A stretch of DNA of 64,000 nucleotides from Microbacterium helvum (lineage in GTDB: Bacteria; Actinomycetota; Actinomycetes; Actinomycetales; Microbacteriaceae), in NCBI RefSeq assembly GCF_014779795.1, contig NZ_JACXZS010000012.1, positions 62,001-126,000 of the forward strand, given 5' to 3'. The notes below the pieces were generated by a model, which was not told where the DNA came from, did no database searches, and saw nothing but the letters and a program-made list of their open reading frames with translations. Positions 15,306 through 23,524 of the stretch are shown here, in pieces; the stretch's first letter is position 1; each line of letters starts with the position of its first letter. A program made the position numbers and the translations under genes.

Positions 15306-17336
15306 TCAGAAGCGCCCACCCCCTCGTCGTGCGCGGGTGCCTCCGCCGCCGAAGCTGCCGGGGCGCATGCCGCCGCCACCGCCGCGGGAGCCGCCGCCGA
15401 ACATCCCGCCCATGCCGCCCATCCCGCCGGAGGAGCGTCCGCCGCCCCCGCCGCTGAGCAGCGAGTTGATGACGATGCCGCCGAGCACCGCTCCCAGCAT
15501 GCCGTTGCCGCCGCCGGACTGTCCGCCACCCATGCCGCCCATGCCGCCGAACGAGCCGACGTCGTTCTGCGCGAGCTGGATCGCCTGCGCGGCGAGCTGG
15601 TCGGCGCGCTGCGCCTGCTGCATCGCCTGCTGCGGGTCGGACGCCTGCAGCGCCTGCGCCCGGGCGAGCGAGGCGCCGGCCTCGGCGAGCCGGGTGCGCG
15701 CGTCGGCGCCGACCGCGCCGCGTCGGGCGGTGATGTAGTCCTCGGCTGCCGAGACCTGCGCCTGGGCCTGCATCATGACCTGGCCGACCATCTGGCGTGC
15801 GCGCTCGGCCTGGGCCGCGGCATCCCGCACGCCCTTCATGAGCGCGTCGATCTGCTCGTTCGCCGCCTCGAGGGTCTGCAGCGCGACGAGGGGCCGCTTG
15901 GCGGTGCCGACGAGCTGGGTGCGGGCGGTCTCGAGCTGCTGCTTCGTCGAGGCGACCACGCCGGCGACGCGGCCGTCGGCGTCCGGCAGCGCCGAGGCTG
16001 CGGCGATGTCGGCCTCGAGCTCGGTGACCAGGGCGGCGGCGTTGCGCTCGCCGGCCGCGAGGTCGTCGGCGAGCTTGTCGATCGCGTTCTCGAGCAGTGT
16101 CGCCTGCGCGACGGCCTCTTCCGCCGCGCGGATGCCGACCGCGGCCTCGCCGCCGTCGCCCGCGCCGATCGCCGCCTGCGCGGCGGTCAGCTGCTCGTCC
16201 GCGAAGGCGAGGCGCTGCTGCGCCTGGGCCGGGTTGTCGGCGATGGTCGCGAGAGCCTCGGGCGCGTACGAGCTCTGCAGCTCGCGCAGGCGTGCGGTGG
16301 CCTGATCGAGGGATGCCGCGGCCGTCGACCGCTCGTCCTGCACGCGTCGCAGCGCCTCGGGGGCGTTCTGCTCCAGCTTGCGCAGCTCGTCGAACGCGGC
16401 GGCCTTCTCGTCGAGCAGGGCGTTGGCGGCCTCGCACAGCGCGATGATGCGCTCGTTCCAGGCGCGCGTCTCTTCCGGCGAGTCGGGGATCTCGTCATCG
16501 AGCTTCTGCTTGAGGCCGAACGCCTCGTCCAGACCCTGCTGCGAGCTGGCGATGGCTGCCTCGAACTCGGTGGTGGCGGCATCCCCGAACTGCGCCTTGG
16601 CGAACCCGAGCTCCTGCGCACTGGTCTTGAGGGCGTCGTCGGTCTGCACGAGCAGCGACGAGGCGTGCCGCTGGAGTTCTTCGATGCTCACCTGCGGGGC
16701 GCCGGCGGGGCCGCCGTTGGCGCCCGTGACAGCGCCCTTCTTGCGGCGCCGCAGGAACATCACCAGCAGCAGGATCGCGACGCCCACGACGACGATGACG
16801 AGCAGCCACGTGAACCAGGAGGCTCCGCCGCTCGCCTCGCCCGAACCGGCGCCGGACCCGCCGGCCTTGGCGTCGGTGAGACCGTCGGCGGCAGCATCCA
16901 CCGCTCCCACCCAGTCGTCGTCGCGCAGGGCGGGCTGGATCTGCGACTGCTCGATGGTGCCGAGCTGCTCTTCGGTGATGGGCCCCGCGGAATCGCCGGA
17001 GAGGTAGAACTGCCGGCCCTCGGTCGCGACGGCGAGCAGGTACTGGGTCGGACCGAGCCCGTTGTCTTTCGCGGTCTGATTGGCCCAGTCCGCCGAGCTC
17101 GAAGGGTCGGTGAACTCGTCGACGAAGACCACCCACATGTCGAGTCCGGTCTCGCTCTTGAGCTGTTCGAGGCGGCTCTCCGCCTCGGCCTCTTCGGACG
17201 ACGAGAGCACATCGGCGTCATCGAGCACATAGGTGTTGCCGAGAGTGACCGGGGCCGTGGCCGCCGCTGCTCCGCCGATCGCCGTGACCGCGATGACCGC
17301 AGCTGACACGAGCGCTGCAGTCCATCGCAGACGCAT
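15306..17336 (-). CDS. TPM-domain membrane protein with long coiled coil
   Basis: A 676-residue envelope protein. An N-terminal signal peptide (1-25, ending AAAATA) precedes a TPM/YgcG-type domain (about 33-155: TYVLDDADVLSSSEE, GLDMWVVFVDEF, AVATEGRQFYLSGD). A single membrane helix (about 174-195) and a basic stop-transfer RRRKK follow. About 330 residues of coiled coil face the cytosol, and the end is a Gly/Met-rich tail finishing in RARRGGGRF. The layout places the TPM domain outside and the coiled coil inside, next to PspA, which suggests a membrane partner of the Psp response. This role is inference. Confidence 0.85.
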   Translation of the reverse strand: MRLRWTAALVSAAVIAVTAIGGAAAATAPVTLGNTYVLDDADVLSSSEEAEAESRLEQLKSETGLDMWVVFVDEFTDPSSSADWANQTAKDNGLGPTQYLLAVATEGRQFYLSGDSAGPITEEQLGTIEQSQIQPALRDDDWVGAVDAAADGLTDAKAGGSGAGSGEASGGASWFTWLLVIVVVGVAILLLVMFLRRRKKGAVTGANGGPAGAPQVSIEELQRHASSLLVQTDDALKTSAQELGFAKAQFGDAATTEFEAAIASSQQGLDEAFGLKQKLDDEIPDSPEETRAWNERIIALCEAANALLDEKAAAFDELRKLEQNAPEALRRVQDERSTAAASLDQATARLRELQSSYAPEALATIADNPAQAQQRLAFADEQLTAAQAAIGAGDGGEAAVGIRAAEEAVAQATLLENAIDKLADDLAAGERNAAALVTELEADIAAASALPDADGRVAGVVASTKQQLETARTQLVGTAKRPLVALQTLEAANEQIDALMKGVRDAAAQAERARQMVGQVMMQAQAQVSAAEDYITARRGAVGADARTRLAEAGASLARAQALQASDPQQAMQQAQRADQLAAQAIQLAQNDVGSFGGMGGMGGGQSGGGNGMLGAVLGGIVINSLLSGGGGGRSSGGMGGMGGMFGGGSRGGGGGMRPGSFGGGGTRARRGGGRF

Positions 17337-17371
17337 CGAAACCCCCTTCGGGACGCCGTCCCCTTGCGGCG

Positions 17372-17377
17372 AGTCTA
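17372..17377 (-). promoter_or_regulatory. -10 box TAGACT (TPM gene)
   Basis: On the minus strand TAGACT precedes a leader of about 30 bases with AAGGGGG before the ATG at 17336. No clear -35 box. Confidence 0.4.
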
Positions 17378-17429
17378 TTCAGCCGCGCCGACGTGACGGT
17401 AGCCGAGAGCCCCGTCCCCACGTGTGTGT

Positions 17430-17455
17430 TCGCCGAGAACGTACGTTCTCGGCGA
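17430..17455. repeat. 26-bp perfect palindrome between divergent genes
   Basis: The sequence reads the same on both strands over 26 bases; its core is GAGAACGTACGTTCTC. It lies between the TPM and DUF3097 promoters. It could be a strong operator or a hairpin/cruciform element. A second hairpin follows at 17476. Confidence 0.75.
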
Positions 17456-17475
17456 GCGACCACGGTATCCGCGCA

Positions 17476-17510
17476 GACGACGGGGTCGTTCGGCGAGAAC
17501 CCGCGTCGTC
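17476..17510. repeat. hairpin next to the palindrome
   Basis: GACGACGGGGT (17476-17486) pairs with ACCCGCGTCGTC (17499-17510) with one bulged G. Its loop contains CGGCGAGAA, which shares CGAGAA with the neighbouring palindrome arm. Confidence 0.6.
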
Positions 17511-17579
17511 GATGCCGGTAGACGAGGTCGGGTGGGCGAAGGGGCCGGGTCGCTCCCGGCCGGAGCGGGCGGGACCGGG

Positions 17580-17585
17580 TAGCGT
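17580..17585 (+). promoter_or_regulatory. -10 box TAGCGT (DUF3097 gene)
   Basis: TAGCGT precedes a 20-base leader with GGAGG at a good distance from ATG 17606; this gene is leadered, unlike many neighbours. Confidence 0.45.
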
Positions 17586-17605
17586 TTCGGCTTCGGAGGA
17601 CGACG

Positions 17606-18448
17606 ATGGACGATCGCTACGGCGCCGACGTGCTGGCCAAGGGGTGGAAGGGCCACGGGGTGCGCGAGCTGCCTCGGGTGGCGGCATCCCGCGATCTGGT
17701 CGTGGAGGTCGCCGACGACGGCTTCTGCGGCGCCGTGGTCGACGTCACCGGCGGCATGGTCGAGTTGGAGGACCGCCTCGGCCGGCGCCGGATGTTCCCG
17801 CTGGGCGCGGGGTTCCTCATCGACGGTCGCGACGTCGTGCTCGGGCCGCCCGCCGCGGCACCGGTCGCGAAGGGACCGCAGCGCACCGCCTCGGGCTCGT
17901 ACGCCGCAGCGGACGCGCGTGCCCGCACGGCGCGTGCGAGCCGCATCTTCGTCGAGGGCAGGCATGATGCCGAGCTCGTCGAGAAGGTGTGGGGCGACGA
18001 CCTGCGCGCCGAGGGCGTCGTCGTGGAGTACCTGCAGGGCATCGATCTGCTCGATGCCGCACTCGACGAGGAGCCGCCGTCCGCGACCCGACGCTACGGC
18101 GTGCTCGTGGACCACCTCGTACCGGGATCCAAAGAGACCCGCATCGCGGACACCATCAGGCGAGGCCGCCACGGCGCCCACCTGCTGATCGTCGGACACC
18201 CCTGGATCGACGTCTGGCAGTGCGTGACGCCCCGCGCGATGGGCATCGAGCGCTGGCCCGATGTCCCGCGCGGCATCGAGTTCAAGGTCGGCGTGTGCCG
18301 CGCCCTGGGCTGGCCGGCGCGCGACCAGGCCGACCTCGCCCGCGCGTGGCAGCGCATCCTGTCGCGTGTGACGACCTATCGCGACCTCGAGCCCGCATTC
18401 CTCGGCCGCGTGGAAGAGCTGATCGACTTCGTCACCGCCCCGGCGTGA
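17606..18448 (+). CDS. DUF3097 family protein
   Basis: A 280-residue actinobacterial protein of unknown function matching DUF3097. The N-terminal part (about 1-90) looks like a small beta domain (VVDVTGGMVELEDRLGRRRMFPLG). The second half has a Toprim-like pattern: RIFVEGRHDAELVEKVWGDDLR, then GVLVDHLVPGSKE and LIVGHPWIDVWQC, with acidic residues where Toprim folds bind metal. The C-terminus ends in a helical segment with LEPAFLGRVEELIDF. A nucleic-acid role is plausible from the Toprim resemblance but unproven. Divergent from the TPM gene and followed by trmB. Confidence 0.82.
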   Translation: MDDRYGADVLAKGWKGHGVRELPRVAASRDLVVEVADDGFCGAVVDVTGGMVELEDRLGRRRMFPLGAGFLIDGRDVVLGPPAAAPVAKGPQRTASGSYAAADARARTARASRIFVEGRHDAELVEKVWGDDLRAEGVVVEYLQGIDLLDAALDEEPPSATRRYGVLVDHLVPGSKETRIADTIRRGRHGAHLLIVGHPWIDVWQCVTPRAMGIERWPDVPRGIEFKVGVCRALGWPARDQADLARAWQRILSRVTTYRDLEPAFLGRVEELIDFVTAPA

Positions 18449-18513
18449 GGTGAGGGATGCCGGCGGTCTGGGACCGGCGACGGGCACGGCTCAACGAGCA
18501 GGGGCGGGCTGGG

Positions 18514-18519
18514 TAGCCT
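18514..18519 (+). promoter_or_regulatory. -10 box TAGCCT of a leaderless promoter (trmB)
   Basis: TAGCCT, six bases, then GTG at 18526. Confidence 0.5.
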
Positions 18520-18525
18520 GGAGGG

Positions 18526-19272
18526 GTGACCGAAGCCGCCACGCCCTCTCCTGAACCCCGCACCTTCCGCGACAAGCCGGTGTCGTTCGTGCGCCGCAGC
18601 GGCCGCATGTCGGAGGCGCAGGAGCGCGCCTGGAGCGAGCTGGCGCCGCAGTACGTGATCGAATCGCCGCGCGACCGGGCGTCCACCAGCATCCGTCCGG
18701 GCTCGGCCATCGAACCCGCCGAGGTGTGGGGGCGCGCGGCGCCCCTGATCGTCGAGATCGGCTCGGGCCAGGGTCACGCCATCGTGCACGCCGCGACCTC
18801 GCGTCCGGACACCGACTTCCTGGCCATCGAGGTGTTCCGGGCGGGGCTCGCCCGCACGATGCTCGACGCCGACCGTGCCGGGGCGCGCAACCTGCGCCTG
18901 GTCGAGGCGAACGCGCCCGAGGTGCTCCAGCACCTGCTGCCGGCGGCATCCATCGACGAACTGTGGGTCTTCTTCCCTGACCCGTGGCACAAGACCAAGC
19001 ACAACAAGCGCCGGCTGGTGACCCCCGAGTTCGCGGCGCTCGCGGCCGCCGCACTCAAGGACGACGGCGTGCTGCGGCTCGCGACCGACTGGGAGGACTA
19101 CGCCCTGCAGATGCGCGAGGTCATGTCGGCTGCGCCAGACTTCTCGGCGACGTTCGAGGGGGAGTGGGCGCCGCGGTTCGACGGGCGCGTGCTCACGGCG
19201 TTCGAGCGCAAGGGCGCGGCGAAGGGCCGCGACATCCGCGACCTCTCGTACCGTCGCCGCGCACGGACATGA
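18526..19272 (+). CDS. trmB: tRNA (guanine(46)-N7)-methyltransferase
   Basis: SAM-dependent enzyme forming m7G46 in the variable loop of tRNAs. The 248-residue protein has the SAM motif VEIGSGQGHAIVHAA, the acidic second-strand residue in LAIEVFRAGLARTM, and the diagnostic TrmB segment WVFFPDPWHKTKHNKRRLV. An N-terminal extension of about 60 residues (RDKPVSFVRRSGRMSEAQ) is usual in actinobacteria. The GTG start is supported by the -10 box 6 bases upstream. Its stop overlaps the ATG of the MFS gene (ATGA). Confidence 0.95.
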   Translation: MTEAATPSPEPRTFRDKPVSFVRRSGRMSEAQERAWSELAPQYVIESPRDRASTSIRPGSAIEPAEVWGRAAPLIVEIGSGQGHAIVHAATSRPDTDFLAIEVFRAGLARTMLDADRAGARNLRLVEANAPEVLQHLLPAASIDELWVFFPDPWHKTKHNKRRLVTPEFAALAAAALKDDGVLRLATDWEDYALQMREVMSAAPDFSATFEGEWAPRFDGRVLTAFERKGAAKGRDIRDLSYRRRART

Positions 19273-20630
19273 CCGGCGCGCCCGGACCGGTGACGGGACC
19301 GGTTCCGCTGCCGCAGCCCGGGGCAGGATCGCAGTCGCAGACCGGGCCGGACCAGGCGTCGCACCGGCGCGACCCGTGGCGCTTCGTGCGTCCGCTGTCG
19401 CACCGCGACTTCCGCATGCTGTTCGGAGCGGTCGTGCTGTCGATCTTCGGCGCCGGCATGTGGGCGGTCGTCATGGTCTACACCGTGATCGGCGCGGGCG
19501 GCGGGCCGATCGAACTGTCCGTCGTCGCCGCGGCGAACGCTGTGGGGCTGCTCGCGTGCGCCATCCCCGGCGGCATCGCGGCCGACCGCATCCCGCGCCG
19601 ACTCATCCTGCGCGTCGTCGAGCTGCTGAACCTGCTCGCCATCACCTCGGTCGCCGTCGCCGGCGTGTTCGGCGCGGTGACCGTCCCGCACCTGACGATC
19701 GTGGCATTCGTGCTGGGCGCGGGCGCGGGCTTCTTCTTTCCCGCGTACAGCGCGATCCTGCCGCGCATCCTGCCGCCCGCGCAGCTGCTGGCCGCCAACG
19801 GCCTCGAAGGTGCGATCCGTCCCGCGCTCCAGCAGGCGGCCGGGCCCGCCGCGGCGGGTGTCGTGGTCGCTGCGGTGCTCGCGCCGGCCCATGCAGCGTG
19901 GGGTGTCGTCGCCGCGCACGCGCTCGCCCTCGTGCTGCTGCTGTTCGTGCGGCCGGAGCCGGCCGCGGACCCCGGTGAGGCGCGCGAGGCGCCGGAGGGC
20001 GTGCGTGGTGTGCTGCACGACCTGCGCGAGGCGGTCGGGTTCACGGTCCGCACGCCCTGGCTGCTGTGGACGCTGCTGTTCGCGACCGGTTGGGTGCTGG
20101 TGTTCCTCGGACCCGAAGAGGTCCTGCTGCCGTTCGTGACCCGCGAGCGCGTCGGCGAGGATCCGCGCCTGTTCGGCTTCCTGCTCGCGATCTACGGCGT
20201 CGGCGGCGTGCTGGGCTCGATCGTGGTGTCGTCGCTGAAGCTGCCGCGCCGGTACCTCACGGTGATGATGGGCGTCTGGGGCGTGGGCACGCTGCCGTTC
20301 GCGGTCGTGGGGATCACGCACGAGTACTGGCTGATGGCCGTGTGCCTGTTCCTCGTCGGCTTCGCCTTCAGCTACGGCAACGTCATCTGGGGCACGCTGC
20401 TGCAGCGCCGCGTGCCGCGCCACATGCTCGGGCGCATCTCGAGCCTCGACTTCTTCGTATCGCTGGCACTGATGCCGCTGTCGATGGCGCTCGCGGGGCC
20501 GCTGGCGGCCGTCGTGCCGGTCGAGGCGATCTTCGTCGCGGCGGGCGTCATCCCGCTGATCCTCGGCACGATCGCGTACCTCGTGGCGCGCATGCACCAG
20601 GACGAACTCGCCCACCCCCTCGACCACTGA
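19269..20630 (+). CDS. MFS transporter
   Basis: Major facilitator superfamily protein of 453 residues with about twelve hydrophobic segments after a 40-residue Pro/Gly/Gln-rich cytoplasmic N-terminus. The start of the fold (FVRPLSHRDFRMLFGAVVLSIFGAGMWAVV) and the loop GGIAADRIPRRLILR after the second helix match the enterobactin-exporter/MFS_3 branch. Substrate is not predictable. The ATG overlaps the trmB stop by four bases, so it shares that promoter. Followed after 17 bases by the CPBP gene. Confidence 0.87.
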   Translation: MTGAPGPVTGPVPLPQPGAGSQSQTGPDQASHRRDPWRFVRPLSHRDFRMLFGAVVLSIFGAGMWAVVMVYTVIGAGGGPIELSVVAAANAVGLLACAIPGGIAADRIPRRLILRVVELLNLLAITSVAVAGVFGAVTVPHLTIVAFVLGAGAGFFFPAYSAILPRILPPAQLLAANGLEGAIRPALQQAAGPAAAGVVVAAVLAPAHAAWGVVAAHALALVLLLFVRPEPAADPGEAREAPEGVRGVLHDLREAVGFTVRTPWLLWTLLFATGWVLVFLGPEEVLLPFVTRERVGEDPRLFGFLLAIYGVGGVLGSIVVSSLKLPRRYLTVMMGVWGVGTLPFAVVGITHEYWLMAVCLFLVGFAFSYGNVIWGTLLQRRVPRHMLGRISSLDFFVSLALMPLSMALAGPLAAVVPVEAIFVAAGVIPLILGTIAYLVARMHQDELAHPLDH

Positions 20631-20647
20631 CGCCGCAGGAGCCGCAC

Positions 20648-21619
20648 GTGCCCGCACACCCTGACGCCGCATCCGTCGCCGCCCCGACGGCGTGGTCGTG
20701 GCGCCTGGCCCCGGCTCTCGTGGTGTGCCTGGCCGCCCCGGCGTTCTTCGTGGCGCGCCTGCCGTGGCTCGGCTGGTCGCTGCTGGCCGTCGGCCTCGTC
20801 ATCGCCTGGCTGATGGAGCGAGGGGATGCCGCCGGCCACCCGCTCCCGTCGGCAGCGCCTGCGACACCGCACGACAGCACCGCCCGCGTCCGTTCCTCGG
20901 TGCTGTCGCGCGGTCTCGACCCGGGGATCGCGACCGGCCCGGCCGCCGGCATCCGATCGCCCTCCCTCACCCGCGACCTGTCGCTGATCGCGGCGGGACT
21001 CCTCGTGGTGAGCGCGATCTCGCTGAAGGCCGAGCTCGACGATCTCGCGATGGTTCGCTTCGCGCTCGCCCTCGGGGGCGCGGTGGCCGTGCCGTACGTG
21101 CTGACGCGGTGGGTGTACCGAGACCGCGCGATCCGGTTCCCCTGGCGCGGCGGCGGCCGGTGGACGACCTTCCAGTGGGTGTGGCTGGCGGCGGTGCTGG
21201 TGCTCGGCTGGCTGATCCTGCCGTTCTACTTCATCACCTCCGGCGTGTACCTCAACTGGCCCGTCGTCGACACGCCCGAGCTGATCGCGCGGCTGTTCGT
21301 GGGCGTCGGGGCGGTCGGCATCTGGGACGAGCTGTTCTTCATCTGCACGTGCTTCGCGCTGCTGCGGCGGCACTTCCCGTTCTGGCAGGCCAACGTGCTG
21401 CAGGCGGTCGTGTTCGTGTCGTTCCTGTGGGAGCTCGGCTACCAGGCGTGGGGTCCGCTGCTCACGATCCCGTTCGCGCTGCTGCAGGGGTTCATCTTCA
21501 TGAAGACGCGCTCGCTCGCCTACGTCGTGACGGTGCACCTGCTGTTCGACGCGGTGGTGTTCCTGGTGCTCGTGCACGCGCACAACCCCGGTCTGCTCGA
21601 CCGGCTGTTCCTCGTGTGA
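20648..21619 (+). CDS. CPBP-family membrane protein, incomplete active-site motif
   Basis: Integral membrane protein of 323 residues with about eight helices. The C-terminal half (WDELFFICTCFALLRRHFPF, then FVSFLWELGYQAWGP, and VHLLFDAVVF) follows the CPBP/Abi (Rce1-like) intramembrane protease pattern. The usual first motif EExxxR is D-E here, and the second and third motifs are only partly matched, so protease activity is doubtful. The GTG start is preceded by AGGAG at six bases. The third gene of the trmB-MFS-CPBP unit. Confidence 0.7.
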   Translation: MPAHPDAASVAAPTAWSWRLAPALVVCLAAPAFFVARLPWLGWSLLAVGLVIAWLMERGDAAGHPLPSAAPATPHDSTARVRSSVLSRGLDPGIATGPAAGIRSPSLTRDLSLIAAGLLVVSAISLKAELDDLAMVRFALALGGAVAVPYVLTRWVYRDRAIRFPWRGGGRWTTFQWVWLAAVLVLGWLILPFYFITSGVYLNWPVVDTPELIARLFVGVGAVGIWDELFFICTCFALLRRHFPFWQANVLQAVVFVSFLWELGYQAWGPLLTIPFALLQGFIFMKTRSLAYVVTVHLLFDAVVFLVLVHAHNPGLLDRLFLV

Positions 21620-21654
21620 GCGGGACTGCCCAGGCCCTGCCCAGGCCCGTCGGC

Positions 21655-21660
21655 TAGGCT
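21655..21660 (+). promoter_or_regulatory. -10 box TAGGCT (gdx riboswitch transcript)
   Basis: TAGGCT lies 25 bases upstream of the guanidine-III aptamer, so transcription would start about 20 bases before the aptamer. Confidence 0.45.
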
Positions 21661-21685
21661 GGCACGCGGATCCCCGACAGGATCC

Positions 21686-21726
21686 CCGGACGACGGATCA
21701 GTACCCGGTGAGCGACAAGACTGGCC
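21686..21726 (+). promoter_or_regulatory. guanidine-III (ykkC-III) riboswitch
   Basis: The sequence holds the conserved blocks of the guanidine-III aptamer in order: CCGGACGACGG, then GTACCCGGT, then ACAAGACTGGCC. This compact pseudoknot class senses free guanidinium, and the gene behind it is a Gdx-type guanidinium exporter, the expected target. The AGGAGG ribosome binding site (21727-21732) starts right after the aptamer, so control is probably at translation initiation: ligand binding would free the site. Confidence 0.88.
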
Positions 21727-21739
21727 AGGAGGCACAGTC

Positions 21740-22060
21740 ATGTCGTGGGTCATCCTCATCCTCTCGGGCGTCCTCGAAGCCGTGTGGGCGACCGCGCTGG
21801 GCAAGTCCGAGGGCTTCACGAAGCTCTGGCCGAGCGTCGTCTTCGGCGTCGCGCTCGTGGCGAGCATGGGCGGTCTCGCGTGGGCGATGCGCGACATCTC
21901 CACCGGCACCGCCTACGCGGTGTGGGTCGGCATCGGGGCGGCGCTGACCGTCGCGTACGCGATGATCACGGGCGCCGAGCCGTTCTCGATCGTCAAGCTG
22001 CTGCTGATCCTGGGCCTCGTCGGCTGCGTCGTCGGCCTCAAGCTCGTCGGCCACGAGTGA
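21740..22060 (+). CDS. gdx: guanidinium exporter Gdx (SugE-type SMR protein)
   Basis: Small multidrug resistance family protein of 106 residues with four membrane helices; works as an antiparallel dimer exchanging guanidinium for protons. It has the central Glu13, with Gly10 and Trp16, in the first helix (LSGVLEAVWATALG) and the GKSEGFTKLWPS loop that marks the Gdx/SugE branch rather than EmrE-type drug pumps. AGGAGG lies 7 bases upstream of the ATG. The guanidine-III riboswitch directly upstream supports the substrate. Confidence 0.95.
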   Translation: MSWVILILSGVLEAVWATALGKSEGFTKLWPSVVFGVALVASMGGLAWAMRDISTGTAYAVWVGIGAALTVAYAMITGAEPFSIVKLLLILGLVGCVVGLKLVGHE

Positions 22061-22153
22061 GGCCGCCGCCGCGCGCGGGCGTGCGGCATCCCTCCCGCGC
22101 CGGTGGCGGGCCGCGCCTGCGCGCCGCAAGCGTCCTCGCGTGCGGCGGTGCGC

Positions 22154-22159
22154 CATGAT
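22154..22159 (+). promoter_or_regulatory. -10-like CATGAT (ClC gene)
   Basis: CATGAT lies upstream of a short leader with GAGAGAGGAA, five bases from ATG 22186. Confidence 0.3.
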
Positions 22160-22185
22160 GGGAGCGCCCTGAGAGAGGAACCGGG

Positions 22186-23460
22186 ATGCCTGAGACCAGC
22201 GCCGCGCCGTCGCCCAGCGTGAAGAGCCTTCTCATCATGTCGGTGCCGGCGCTGCTGATCGGCGCCGTGTCGGCCATCGTGCTGTGGCTGCTCGACGAGG
22301 CGTCAGGTCTGCTGCAGGACCTGCTGTGGACGACCATGCCCGGCTGGTTCGGCGCGACCGAGGCGACGCCGTGGTGGATCTTCACGGTGCTGACGCTCAC
22401 CGGTGCGATGGTCGGCCTCGTCGTGTGGCTCGTGCCCGGGCACGGCGGGCCGGACTCCGCCACGACGGAGCTGGCGGAGACCCCGCCGCCGCTCGGCGCC
22501 CTGCCGAGCATCCTGCTCGCCGTCGTCATCGGCCTGGCCGGCGGGGTGAGCCTCGGCCCCGAGAACCCGATCATCGCGGTGAACGGCGCGATCGCCGTCG
22601 CCGCGATGGCCCGGTTCGCCAAGGCGGTGCCGCCGACGGCGGTGATGACGCTCGCGACGTCGGCGACGATCGGCGCTCTGTTCGGGACCCCGGTGGCCGC
22701 CGCGCTCCTTTTCACGGGGGCCGTCGCGGCGGTGAAGGGCGGGGGAGCGCTGTGGGACAAGCTCTACCTGCCGGTCGCGGCCGCCGGCGCCGGCGCGGTG
22801 ACCATGCACCTCCTGGGGGGCAGCTCGCTCGCCTTCCACATGACGCCCATCGGCCAGGCCGACGGGCTGATGCTGCTGGAGGGGCTGCTCGTGGCCGCCG
22901 TCTCGGCCGCCGCCGGGATCTTCGCGGCCTGGGCGCTGCCGCACGCGCACCGGCTGTTCCACAGTCTGCGCAACCCGCTGCTCATCAGCCTCGCGGGCGG
23001 TGTCGTGCTGGGCCTGCTGGGCATGCTGGGCGGCCCGATGACCCTCTTCAAGGGCCTGGAGCAGACCGGAGAGCTGATCAACAACCCCGAGGACTACACG
23101 GCCGGGCAGCTCGCGCTGTGGGCGGGCGTCAAGGTCCTCGCCCTCGTGATCGCCGCTGCGGCGGGATTCCGCGGCGGACGGATCTTTCCCGCCGTCTTCG
23201 TGGGCGTGGCGATCGGGCTGCTCGCGCACGCGCTGCTGCCCGGCATCCCGGTCTCGCTCGCCGTCGCGTGCGGAGCCCTGGGCATCGTGCTCGTCGCGAC
23301 CCGGGACGGCTGGATGGCGATGTTCGTCGGCGCTGCCCTGGTCGGCGACCCGATCGTGCTGCCGATGCTGTGCATCATCGTGCTGCCGGTGTGGCTGATC
23401 GTCACGAAGGCGCCTGAGCTCGTCGTCAAGAAGCCGGCCGCTGCGGCCGCCGCACCCTGA
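22186..23460 (+). CDS. ClC-family ion channel/transporter
   Basis: Membrane protein of 424 residues and about ten helices of the chloride channel family. Conserved anion-path motifs are visible in divergent form: PGHGGPD (GSGIP-like), GVSLGPENP (GxEGP-like, with the gating Glu position inside GPE) and GFRGGRIFPAVFVG (GxFxP-like). Divergence from classical ClC motifs means the ion is uncertain (chloride or fluoride). A Pro/Ala/Lys-rich cytoplasmic C-terminus ends the protein. Followed by an independently transcribed MscS-type channel. Confidence 0.85.
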   Translation: MPETSAAPSPSVKSLLIMSVPALLIGAVSAIVLWLLDEASGLLQDLLWTTMPGWFGATEATPWWIFTVLTLTGAMVGLVVWLVPGHGGPDSATTELAETPPPLGALPSILLAVVIGLAGGVSLGPENPIIAVNGAIAVAAMARFAKAVPPTAVMTLATSATIGALFGTPVAAALLFTGAVAAVKGGGALWDKLYLPVAAAGAGAVTMHLLGGSSLAFHMTPIGQADGLMLLEGLLVAAVSAAAGIFAAWALPHAHRLFHSLRNPLLISLAGGVVLGLLGMLGGPMTLFKGLEQTGELINNPEDYTAGQLALWAGVKVLALVIAAAAGFRGGRIFPAVFVGVAIGLLAHALLPGIPVSLAVACGALGIVLVATRDGWMAMFVGAALVGDPIVLPMLCIIVLPVWLIVTKAPELVVKKPAAAAAAP

Positions 23461-23512
23461 GGCGCGTCGGCCTCGGACCGGCGAGGCGCGGCCTTGCGGC
23501 GGCATCCCCTCG

Positions 23513-23518
23513 TAGTCT
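23513..23518 (+). promoter_or_regulatory. -10 box TAGTCT of a leaderless promoter (MscS-type gene)
   Basis: TAGTCT, six bases, then GTG at 23525. Confidence 0.5.
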
Positions 23519-23524
23519 GGCGCC

